A DNA stretch of 64,000 nt from Acidimicrobiia bacterium (GTDB taxonomy: Bacteria; Actinomycetota; Acidimicrobiia; Acidimicrobiales; Poriferisodalaceae), in NCBI GenBank assembly GCA_022826045.1, contig JAJDVQ010000023.1, positions 1 to 64,000 of the forward strand, in the 5' to 3' direction. The notes under the pieces were generated by a model that did not search any database, had not been told where the DNA came from, and worked only from the letters and a program-made list of their open reading frames with translations. Positions 34,242-42,308 of the stretch are shown in pieces (the first letter of the stretch is position 1; the number at the start of each line of letters is the position of its first letter). The translations under genes and the position numbers were made by a program.

Positions 34242-37200
34242 TCGCAGTCTGCGCGGGTGCGTGCGTTTCGGCAGGTGTCGGTGTCGGGGCCGCCGTCGAG
34301 GTGGTCGTCGCCGTGGCTGCCGTTGAGGGTGTCGTCGCCGTCGCCGCCCCAGAGCCGATCGTCGCCGTGGCTGCCGTTGAGGGTGTCGTCGCCGTCGCCG
34401 CCCCAGATGGTGTCGTGGTGTTTGAGGCCGTCGAGTGAGTCGTTTCCGGGACCGCCGTACAGGGTGTCGTTGCCTGCGCCGCCGCGGATCGCGTCGTTTC
34501 CGGGGCCGCCCCAGAGAGTGTCGCTGTCATTGCCGCCGTACAGCGTGTCGCCGCCGGGGCCGCCCCAGACGGCGTCGTCGCCGCTGTTGGCGATGAGACT
34601 GTCCGCGCCCGGGCCGCCCCAGATGCGGTCCGAGCCGTCACCGCCTGTGACGGCGTCATGTCCCGTGCCGCCCGACAGTCGGTCCGCGCCCGGTCCGCCA
34701 GCGAGGATGTCGTGGCCGGGGCCGCCCCAGACGGCGTCGTCGCCACTGTCGCCGTGCGCGGTGTCGCCGCCGGGGCCGCCCCAGATGGTGTCGTCGCCCG
34801 TGCCGCCGCGGATCGTGTCGCGCCCCGCGCCGCCGACGATGATGTCGTCGCCGTCGAGGCCCCAGATGTCGTCATTGCCGTCGAGGCCGCAGATCACGTC
34901 GTCGCCGGGCGTGCCGCGCAGGACGTCGCGCCCGGCGGTGCCGACGATCGTGCAGTCCGCAGTGCCGACCATCACCGTCGCCGTCGCCGTCGAGCACCGC
35001 GCCGACGCGTCGCAGACCTCATACGAGAACGACACCGTGCCGCCGACGCTCGCAGCCCCGAACCTGACTACCGAGCGGCCGTCCGCAGCGAGCACCACCG
35101 CTGCAGCACCCGAAGCGGGCGGCGCGGCGATCCGCAGCGTGGACGGGTCGAGGTCGCCGTCGGGATCGTGGTCGTTGCCCAGCACATCGAGATCGACAGT
35201 GTGCGACACGCCCACCCACGCCCAGTCGGGCCCCGCCGCCGGGCCGCTTGGAGCAACCGACTCCGCGGACAGGACGGTCTCGAAGCCGCCATCGCTGTCG
35301 ATCACGCGATCGGCGAGATCCGCGCTGTACACATAGTCCACGCCCGGCCCGCCGTAGACCGTGTCAGCGCCCGAGCCCGCAACGATCCGGTCATCGCCGC
35401 CGTTGCCGTACACCACATCGGCCCCCGCGCCGCCGTAGATCCACTCCACGCCAGCGCCACCCAGAACAACGTCGTCGCCGCCCTTCGCATCGATGACATA
35501 AAACGCCCGCCAGTCATCCCGGTCCGGCACACAGATCACGTCGTCGCCGTCGGTGCCCTCGATCAGCACCACATCCACGGTTCCCGTGATCGTGCATCCC
35601 GGATCCACGGTGATCGTCAGATTGGCCTCGACGCCGACCCCCCAGCCGTCGAACACCGAATACGACGTCTCCACCGTCCCCCAGAACCCCCCATCAGGCA
35701 CGAACGACACCGAACCCGAAACAGCGTCCACCGAGAACGAACCGCCCGCAGCACCACGCACCCGCACCGAACCCGCATCCAACAAGCCGCCCGACGCAGC
35801 AACGTCATTGGCCAGCACATCAACCCGCACCGCACTGCCCAACGACGTCGACATAGCATCCGCCACCGCACACGGCACCACACCCGGATACACCACCAAC
35901 GGCAGGCCCGGCCGCGCCGTGTGGGCACCGCCACTGGGGTTCACACCCGAAGCCTCGATCCCGAATGAGCGCGGTGCAGCGTCGGCTGACACGTCGGGCA
36001 CGGCTGGCACCGTCCATATCACACTGATCCTGCCGTCGGCGTCCGCGGTCGTGGCCTCCAACGCTGGCGCTGCCACAGCCGCTGCGTCCAGCGATCCTGC
36101 CCGTGTGGCGAAGGTCACCGTCGCGCCGGCTGCGAAGCCGCCTGCGGTGAGAGCGACCTGCTCGCCGGGCGACACGAACGCAGCGCCGCACCCAGATGCC
36201 GAACTCGCGCGCCGCTGAATCAGAAAGCCGACTGTGTCCGACGCCATGGCGGCAGCCGAGTCCGCGGTGGCACTCACGACCTGGTCGGGGCTGTGCTGGG
36301 TGCCTTGCTCCTGCACGTCAGCTGGGCTGCGCAGCCCGGCACCCGGCCGCGGCGGTGGGTTGGCCGGCAGGCCCGCCTCCGTAAGCGGCGCGCCGGCCGC
36401 AACCCGGGTGCGGATATCCAGTTCCAGCATCCGTGCCATCTCCCGATGGCCCTGCGCGCTGGGATGAAAACTCGCTCCCGAAGTCGCATTGGGCTCTCGG
36501 TCGTCGACCACGACACCGTGCACCCAAGGCGCGTCATCGCAGGGCGAGTGGCTCCCAAAGCTCGACCCGCGCTCGGCCGTCGCGGCGACGTCGAGCACTT
36601 CCACGAAATGCACTCCAGCAGAACCAGCTGCGTCCCGCAGCGCATTGTTGAGACCGACCGCCGCCGCTCTCAGGTGAATCGCCTCGACGGCGTCGACATG
36701 GAGATTGTCGCCGAACAAGAACGCCAGCGCGTCCCGCAGGGCCGCGGACCAGCCCTCCGATGCGTGAAAGGCCCGTCCCGCGTCCAGTGGTTCGCACTGC
36801 CGGATCCTCTCGACGTAGTCAGCGATCGCTGACACGCATGCTTCGGAGAGTCCGAAGGACAAGAAAGCGTCGCTTCGCCCGGTCCGCTCAAAGGCGTCGA
36901 TCATCGCGGTTGTCGCTGCCGGGCAGCCCTCGAACGCCGGCGTCACCGCCGGATATCCCAGTAAGAAGATCGAAGCATTCGGCGCTGCCGTCCTCAGATG
37001 CGCCAGCACAGCGGCCACCCGGTTGCCGATGTGCTCGAACACTTCGGAACCGACAGCGCCGCACCCGATCGTCACACAGCGCACGACGGTCGGCGCGAAC
37101 CCGGCATCGTTGCCGCCGACGGTAACCGTGACCAAGTCCACATCGCTCATCGACTGAGCATCTGCCAGAGACACGGCCTGGCGTGGTTCCCATCCAGTGG

Positions 37201-38680
37201 GCGGTGTGAGCAGCACGCCGGTGTCCGAGTCGTATCGGAGGCTCGGCACAACATGCGAGGGTTTGTTTGTTTCGACTAGATCGCCTTGGGTGACGTCGCT
37301 GCTGGGTCCCCGTGGGTCGTGGATGTTGTGGGTGACGGCGCCGGTGCAGGCGAATGTCTGGAAGGCGACGTCTGTGCCGAGCGTGTCGTCGCCGAGGAAT
37401 TGCTCGGCGAGGATTGCGGGGTAGGCCTTGCTCCAGCGTCGGCAGTGGTCGTCGGCTGGGCTGGTCTGGGTTTGGTACTTGCCTTGGAAGCCGGGGCGGC
37501 CGGAGCGGCCGGCCTCGCCCGATGAGTAGGAGTCGCCGAGTGCGACGTAGTTGATCTTCTTGGCGACGCCGATGTCGACCGCCGCGGCGGGCTCGTGGCC
37601 AACGCGACCCGGACGGTGGTCGAGAACGCCGTCGCGGTCGCGGTCCTCGAAGACCACCAGCGTGTAGCGTCCGCTGCGCAACGCGTGTCCTGCGGCGGCG
37701 GGCACCATGTAGCGCAGCGTGATCCGCCCGTCAGGGTCGGTCAGACACACGCTCGAATTGCCAGGATCGTCTGTGCGGCTGGCGGGAGGCGCCAAGCACA
37801 TGACGGGCGCACCTGCGCCGGGGCCGTGCGTGACAGCAGCACCGACCGGCACACCCGACAGCGGTACCGTGACCGGCACCGGCTCCGCGCTGCCGCGGAA
37901 CACCAGCGCCCCCGTCGCGCGGCGCAGACCCAGCGTCAGCTCGGTGTGGGAGCCGGCGCGGCTGATCGGGTCGCTGCCCGGCAGCACGCGGACATCGAAG
38001 TCGTCGGGCCGCAGCGGGACCGACGCCATGCCGCCCGCCTCGGCCATGTCAGCCAAGCTCGCCTCGCACACCCTCACGTCATGCCAGATGTCGTCATGGC
38101 GGTCGCTCGGCGGCCAGTCGTCGACCCGGAACACCTCATGCGCAGCGCACGTCACCGCCACCGTCGCGCTGAACCGACCTTGGGTGCCGCTCCACACACC
38201 CGACTCAACTGCCGCGTCGGGGCCGAATATCAGCCACACCGTGGCGGACCTGCGATCGAAGTACATCGGCACCGCGTCGCCCGACAGGTAACTGCCCCCA
38301 GCGGTGCCCGTGCGCGCCCAGAACAACTCAGCCCACGTGCAATGTCCCGCACTCGTGTGCGACCCCGTACACGCAGAAGCAACTCCCAGGCCGCCCGCGG
38401 TCATCCAGTAATAGCGATCGAAACCTGCCGCCACAGAACCCCCGCGGCCCAAGTACACAAACCCGAACTCGGCCGCAACGCCGCCGCCCTGCCCGCGCAC
38501 GGCACGCTCAAATCCGGCGGCGTCGCCGGCCGACGGCGGCGCGCTGGTCACGGGACCATCCGCCGCAATCTCGCCACCCGCATCCGCGCCCGCCACAACC
38601 GGAACCACCGACACAGCGGCCGCGACCGCAAGCGCTGCCGCGCCCAGCCATCCACGGCCAATTGTCTGCCGACCCGACAT
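34238..38680 (-). CDS. secreted SGNH hydrolase with Ig-like and RTX calcium-binding repeats
   Basis: This 1480-residue exported protein starts at ATG 38680 with a signal peptide (LGAAALAVAAAVSVVPVVAG). An N-terminal region of about 340 residues of unknown fold comes first. The SGNH/GDSL hydrolase follows, with nucleophile GDSYSSGE (Ser 384) and the late catalytic His in SFHPSAQGHREM. Next come an Ig-like region, a first RTX block (about 1033-1130; GGDDVVLGGAG, YGNGGDDRIVAGSG), a cadherin-like tandem domain (DVLGNDHDPDGDL), and a second RTX block (about 1245-1475) with many GGxGxDxLx nonapeptides. It probably acts on lipids or esters outside the cell and folds on calcium. No type I secretion genes are nearby. 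Confidence 0.85.
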   Translation of the reverse strand: MSGRQTIGRGWLGAAALAVAAAVSVVPVVAGADAGGEIAADGPVTSAPPSAGDAAGFERAVRGQGGGVAAEFGFVYLGRGGSVAAGFDRYYWMTAGGLGVASACTGSHTSAGHCTWAELFWARTGTAGGSYLSGDAVPMYFDRRSATVWLIFGPDAAVESGVWSGTQGRFSATVAVTCAAHEVFRVDDWPPSDRHDDIWHDVRVCEASLADMAEAGGMASVPLRPDDFDVRVLPGSDPISRAGSHTELTLGLRRATGALVFRGSAEPVPVTVPLSGVPVGAAVTHGPGAGAPVMCLAPPASRTDDPGNSSVCLTDPDGRITLRYMVPAAAGHALRSGRYTLVVFEDRDRDGVLDHRPGRVGHEPAAAVDIGVAKKINYVALGDSYSSGEAGRSGRPGFQGKYQTQTSPADDHCRRWSKAYPAILAEQFLGDDTLGTDVAFQTFACTGAVTHNIHDPRGPSSDVTQGDLVETNKPSHVVPSLRYDSDTGVLLTPPTGWEPRQAVSLADAQSMSDVDLVTVTVGGNDAGFAPTVVRCVTIGCGAVGSEVFEHIGNRVAAVLAHLRTAAPNASIFLLGYPAVTPAFEGCPAATTAMIDAFERTGRSDAFLSFGLSEACVSAIADYVERIRQCEPLDAGRAFHASEGWSAALRDALAFLFGDNLHVDAVEAIHLRAAAVGLNNALRDAAGSAGVHFVEVLDVAATAERGSSFGSHSPCDDAPWVHGVVVDDREPNATSGASFHPSAQGHREMARMLELDIRTRVAAGAPLTEAGLPANPPPRPGAGLRSPADVQEQGTQHSPDQVVSATADSAAAMASDTVGFLIQRRASSASGCGAAFVSPGEQVALTAGGFAAGATVTFATRAGSLDAAAVAAPALEATTADADGRISVIWTVPAVPDVSADAAPRSFGIEASGVNPSGGAHTARPGLPLVVYPGVVPCAVADAMSTSLGSAVRVDVLANDVAASGGLLDAGSVRVRGAAGGSFSVDAVSGSVSFVPDGGFWGTVETSYSVFDGWGVGVEANLTITVDPGCTITGTVDVVLIEGTDGDDVICVPDRDDWRAFYVIDAKGGDDVVLGGAGVEWIYGGAGADVVYGNGGDDRIVAGSGADTVYGGPGVDYVYSADLADRVIDSDGGFETVLSAESVAPSGPAAGPDWAWVGVSHTVDLDVLGNDHDPDGDLDPSTLRIAAPPASGAAAVVLAADGRSVVRFGAASVGGTVSFSYEVCDASARCSTATATVMVGTADCTIVGTAGRDVLRGTPGDDVICGLDGNDDIWGLDGDDIIVGGAGRDTIRGGTGDDTIWGGPGGDTAHGDSGDDAVWGGPGHDILAGGPGADRLSGGTGHDAVTGGDGSDRIWGGPGADSLIANSGDDAVWGGPGGDTLYGGNDSDTLWGGPGNDAIRGGAGNDTLYGGPGNDSLDGLKHHDTIWGGDGDDTLNGSHGDDRLWGGDGDDTLNGSHGDDHLDGGPDTDTCRNARTRADCE
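34305..34412. repeat. tandem 54-bp duplication in RTX block
   Basis: Two adjacent 54-bp units (34305-34358, 34359-34412) are almost identical and encode two RTX nonapeptides each. They mark recent expansion of the calcium-binding array near the C-terminus. Confidence 0.75.
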
Positions 38681-38847
38681 GCCGTTCACCCCAGTGCGAC
38701 GCTTCAGTCCTAGTCTCGCGGTCTGCAGGGCACATGAGCACGGTAGCTCCCCCTCTGAGGCGCCCAAGACGCGCTCAGGCCGTGAGGATTCTGGCCTCGG
38801 CAGGGTCCGCTGTGCCGTCGGCTATTGCCCAGAGCAGTCGCTTGCGG

Positions 38848-39315
38848 TCAGTTCGGGCCTGACTCAGACGCCGACCCAGCCGAACCGCTCGGATCTCGCG
38901 TGGTGGTGAGCGGGCCTGCGGTGGGGGCCCGGTAGCTGCCGATCCATTCGTCCTCCCACACCCGGTCGAACTGGTCGGGCGCGCAGCCGGGCCGGTAGAT
39001 GGCGACGAGCTCCTGAACGATCTGCTCGCGATGCGAGCGCAGCCCGCCCGGCACCTCGTAGGTGCAGATGTGGAGGTTCCACTTGTTGCCGACGCGCCGT
39101 TCCCAGCACTTGGCGCGGGGATGGCCGAACGGCAGCCCCGCTGCAGCCAGGTTGTCCGCGTGGTCGACATCGAGCACGGCGTAGTCGTACGGCTTGCCGT
39201 CGGGGTCGGCTCGGTACAGGACCGCGAACACGGCGGCACCCCTCGGCGGCGTCCAGCCGCCGAGCACCCGTGGTCCCTCGAACGGGTAGCCGGCGAGCGA
39301 ACCGAGCCGAATCAT
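38848..39315 (-). CDS. conserved hypothetical protein
   Basis: A 155-residue soluble protein: MIRLGSLAGYPFEGPRVLGG at the start, YDYAVLDVDHADNLAAAGLP, KWNLHICTYEVPGGLRSHRE, AIYRPGCAPDQFD. I recall similar uncharacterised bacterial proteins but know no function; the layout hints at a small enzyme or nuclease-like fold. The last codons overlap a 13-bp sequence also present at 32727-32739. Confidence 0.65.
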   Translation of the reverse strand: MIRLGSLAGYPFEGPRVLGGWTPPRGAAVFAVLYRADPDGKPYDYAVLDVDHADNLAAAGLPFGHPRAKCWERRVGNKWNLHICTYEVPGGLRSHREQIVQELVAIYRPGCAPDQFDRVWEDEWIGSYRAPTAGPLTTTRDPSGSAGSASESGPN

Positions 39316-39339
39316 TGGGGCCGAATCATCGGGGCCGCG

Positions 39340-39624
39340 TCACTCGTCGAACTCCAGCTCGTCCTCGCCGATCACTTCGGCACGGGTCATCGGCCAAGCG
39401 GGGAGGTCTGCTGTCTCGACAGCAGTAGCGAACGCCGCCATGGCCGCTTCGACGGCTTGGTCGGAACTCTCAGCCTCCACAACGATCTGGGCGCCGTAGG
39501 CCATCGCACCGACGCCGGATGCGATGCCTTCGAGCGGTGCGACAGCATCGGCCAGCGCGACCACCTCGTCCAGCTCGACGGGCCGATCGCCCTCGGCCTG
39601 GATGGAAACGCTCCACTTGGCCAT
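39340..39624 (-). CDS. small hypothetical protein
   Basis: A 94-residue acidic protein (SVSIQAEGDRPVELDEVV; QIVVEAESSDQAVEAAMAAF; ending ELEFDE) with a ferredoxin-like beta-alpha-beta pattern. It lies 24 bp before the start of the gene above on the same strand, so the two are probably co-transcribed. No function known. Confidence 0.6.
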   Translation of the reverse strand: MAKWSVSIQAEGDRPVELDEVVALADAVAPLEGIASGVGAMAYGAQIVVEAESSDQAVEAAMAAFATAVETADLPAWPMTRAEVIGEDELEFDE

Positions 39625-39726
39625 GTGCTCGCATCCGTTCAGTCGCCGCTGGTGTGCTGTGCCCAGCGAGTCCGATCAGTCTCGGCCGTCGGCACTTCGA
39701 GCTTGGTTTGAGGTGCTGACCACGGT

Positions 39727-40902
39727 CTAGCCGACATGGGGCAGCGTGCCGGCGAAACGCTCCAGGCTGGCGAGATCGTGGCCCGACTCGAGGCTGTCGA
39801 TGAACGGGCCGGCAGCCATCATGCCGAGCGTGTTCGGCAGTGTCTCGACATCGTCGCCGACGAGCGGGTTCATCCAGATGGTCCGGTGGCAGAGCCGGCT
39901 GAGTCGTTCCATCGCATCGGCCAGGGCGGCAGGCTCGCCCCGGTCCAGCCCGTCGGAACAGATGATGACCGTGGCGCCCCGGCTGAGCCCCTTGCGGCCC
40001 CACCTGCGGATGAAGCTGTCCAGCGATGCGCCGATCCGGGTGCCGCCGTCCCAGTCCAGCACCTGCTCGGCGGCCAGCTTCATGGCGTCGTTGGGGTTGC
40101 GCCGGTCGAGTGCTGGGGTGATGCGCGTCAACCGGGTGCCGAAGCAGAACACCTCCACCTTCTGGGCCGCCCTGCGCATCGAGTATGCGAACTGCAGCAG
40201 GTTGCGGGAGTAGTCGGCCATCGACCCCGATATGTCGAGGATCAGCACGAGCGGGCGGGCCCGCTCGGCTCGCGTCACGCGATGCAGGACCGGGGCGGCG
40301 TGGCTGAGACGCATGGCGTCGCGGGCCATGCGGCGGATGTCGAGGCGTGCCCCCGACGGGTCGGTGCGACGCCGCCGGGTGCGACGACGGGGCGGTTCGA
40401 GTCGAACCTGCACCATGATGCGCCGCAGCGCAGCCAGCTCGCCGGGCGTGCACTCGGCAAAGCGCTTGTCGCGCTGAATCTCGACGCCGGAGGCCTGCCG
40501 CCCGAGCACCATCGGCCGATCGTCGCCCGACTCGGCGCCGGGCTCGCTGTCGGGCACGTTCAGGGTGCCGCTCTGGCCCTGCGCGATCGGCTCGGCGGAG
40601 GAAGTATCGGGGTCGGCCGGGGCCCTGTGTCCCATGAAGTAGCGGCGGAACACCTCGTCGTAGAGCGGCAGGTGGTCCCGACGATGGACCAGCGTCGTGC
40701 GGCCGCCCCAGTAGACGTCTTCGAGATCGCTCGGCGTGAGCTCCGAGACCGCGGAGCAGAACGTGACCACGTCATCGGAGCCGACGGGAAGGCCCTCGTC
40801 TCGCAGCGCCTGGCCGAAGCCGACGAGCCTCGCCACGAATTGGCCTTCCGGCAGAGCCTCTGAGCCAGCATCGTCGCCGGGCGCAGGCACTCCCTCAGGC
40901 AT
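39727..40902 (-). CDS. coxE: VWA-domain protein CoxE
   Basis: The 391-residue protein has an N-terminal helical part and a C-terminal von Willebrand A domain with MIDAS motif D223-I-S225-G-S227 (VLILDISGSM) and SDGLDRGE later. CoxE works with the MoxR ATPase CoxD in post-translational copper/sulfur maturation of CoxL. ATG 40902 is the start consistent with the family; it lies 38 bp after the coxD stop. On the opposite strand from coxMSL and 9 kb away from coxL. Confidence 0.88.
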   Translation of the reverse strand: MPEGVPAPGDDAGSEALPEGQFVARLVGFGQALRDEGLPVGSDDVVTFCSAVSELTPSDLEDVYWGGRTTLVHRRDHLPLYDEVFRRYFMGHRAPADPDTSSAEPIAQGQSGTLNVPDSEPGAESGDDRPMVLGRQASGVEIQRDKRFAECTPGELAALRRIMVQVRLEPPRRRTRRRRTDPSGARLDIRRMARDAMRLSHAAPVLHRVTRAERARPLVLILDISGSMADYSRNLLQFAYSMRRAAQKVEVFCFGTRLTRITPALDRRNPNDAMKLAAEQVLDWDGGTRIGASLDSFIRRWGRKGLSRGATVIICSDGLDRGEPAALADAMERLSRLCHRTIWMNPLVGDDVETLPNTLGMMAAGPFIDSLESGHDLASLERFAGTLPHVG

Positions 40903-40940
40903 ATGCGATGACCCTGTCAAGGTCGGGCTCGATGCCTGTG

Positions 40941-41834
40941 TCAGGCATCGGCGACGACCCTGTCGAGTTCGGTTTCGACCAGTTCGAGGTCGTCGCGGTC
41001 CTTGATGACCGCACCGATCGTGTCGGCTGCGGCCGCCGCATCGAGATCGTCGGTGCCCAGCACGCCCAGCGCATCCACCCAGTCCAGCGTCTCGGCGATG
41101 CCCGGCGGCTTGGCGAGATCCATGTCGCGCAGGCGCTGAACGGCAGCAACCACCTTGTGGGCGAGGGTCGCGACGGCATCGGGCGCACGCAAGCGCACGA
41201 TCTCGATCTCCTCCTCGAAGCTGGGATAGCCGATCCAGTGATACAGGCATCGGCGCTTGAGGGCGTCGTGCAGTTCCCGCGTTCGATTCGAGGTCAGCAC
41301 CACCATCGGCCGGCTGTCCGCGGTGACGGTGCCGATCTCGGGGATCGTGATCTGGAATTCCGACAGCAGCTCCAGCAGGAACGCCTCGAACTCGTCGTCG
41401 GCACGGTCGATCTCGTCGATGAGCAGCACTGCACTGCTGCCGGCCTTGATCGCCGACAGCAGCGGTCGCTCGATGAGGAAGTCAGGGCCGTACAGCGCGC
41501 TGACGGCCTCAGCGTCGGTCAGCTCGCTCTCCGACAGCGCCCTCACGTGCAGCATCTGCCGTGCGTAGTCCCACTCGTAGAGCGCCTGGTAGGTGTCGAT
41601 GCCCTCGTAGCACTGCAGGCGGATGAGCTCGTGCCCGCCGATCTGAGCGAGGCACTTGGCCATCTCGGTCTTGCCGACGCCGACCTCTCCTTCGAGCAGG
41701 ATCGGCCGGCCCAGCCGCATCCCGATGAGCGTTGCGGTAGCCAGGCCTCGGCTCGCGAGGTAGCCGGCCGAGCGAAGCTGTGCCTGAAGGTCGGCGACGC
41801 TCGCCGGTGTCTCGTTGCGGGGCTGTTCGCTCAC
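40941..41834 (-). CDS. coxD: MoxR-type AAA+ ATPase CoxD
   Basis: The 297-residue protein has Walker A GEVGVGKT (49-56), Walker B LLIDEID (137-143) and the sensor segment VVLTSNRTRELHDALKRRCL. In Oligotropha, CoxD is the chaperone-like ATPase needed to build the Mo-Cu site. GTG 41834 is chosen as the family start; the frame is open upstream. Pairing with coxE is the normal MoxR/VWA arrangement. Confidence 0.9.
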   Translation of the reverse strand: MSEQPRNETPASVADLQAQLRSAGYLASRGLATATLIGMRLGRPILLEGEVGVGKTEMAKCLAQIGGHELIRLQCYEGIDTYQALYEWDYARQMLHVRALSESELTDAEAVSALYGPDFLIERPLLSAIKAGSSAVLLIDEIDRADDEFEAFLLELLSEFQITIPEIGTVTADSRPMVVLTSNRTRELHDALKRRCLYHWIGYPSFEEEIEIVRLRAPDAVATLAHKVVAAVQRLRDMDLAKPPGIAETLDWVDALGVLGTDDLDAAAAADTIGAVIKDRDDLELVETELDRVVADA

Positions 41835-41860
41835 CGTTCGAGCTCGGGACGCCGCCGGCC

Positions 41861-42142
41861 TCAGTCGCCTGGCGTCGGACCGAGGATCAGGTCGCGCACT
41901 GAGGTGCCGTCGGGCGATGACTTGCCCTCGCGTTCGAGCAGCTTTCGCCACGACGTGGCGATGTCCTCGTCGCCTTCAGCAAAGCCGTCGAAGGTGAAAT
42001 GGCGCGCGTTGCGGCAGATCTTGACGTTGCTGCGCTCAGCCTCGAAGCCGTCGCCGCCGTCGCCCTGCCAGACATCTGTCAGGACGGGCTGCGGCTCGGT
42101 GCGGGCATCTGTCTGTGCAGGCGCCGGATCGGTCGATGTCAC
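41861..42142 (-). CDS. small hypothetical protein upstream of coxD
   Basis: A 93-residue protein with a disordered acidic N-terminus and a conserved-looking core (ICRNARHFTFDGFAEGDED; ATSWRKLLEREG). It lies 26 bp upstream of coxD on the same strand and so heads that operon. Family not recognised. Confidence 0.55.
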   Translation of the reverse strand: MTSTDPAPAQTDARTEPQPVLTDVWQGDGGDGFEAERSNVKICRNARHFTFDGFAEGDEDIATSWRKLLEREGKSSPDGTSVRDLILGPTPGD

Positions 42143-42308
42143 CGCCTCGATAGTAGCCGCAGGCGCCTAATCCCGATCAGCGCCTTCGCCGAGAGCCGCC
42201 ACCGGCTCACTTGGCAATCAGCTGCAAGAGCGGGCGGTTGCACGTGCTCGGGTCGTAATCTCGGAGGAGCCCGGGGTACCTCGGGCATGCCGCGAGAAAA
42301 GGGCCCGC

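Noticed and set aside
34260-34950. Regular repeats as a possible CRISPR array
   Set aside because: The repeats encode RTX nonapeptides in frame, have no unique spacers and no cas genes nearby.
34658-35968. Plus-strand open frame opposite the RTX gene
   Set aside because: Arg/His/Ala-rich shadow produced by the RTX repeat codons; no recognisable domain.
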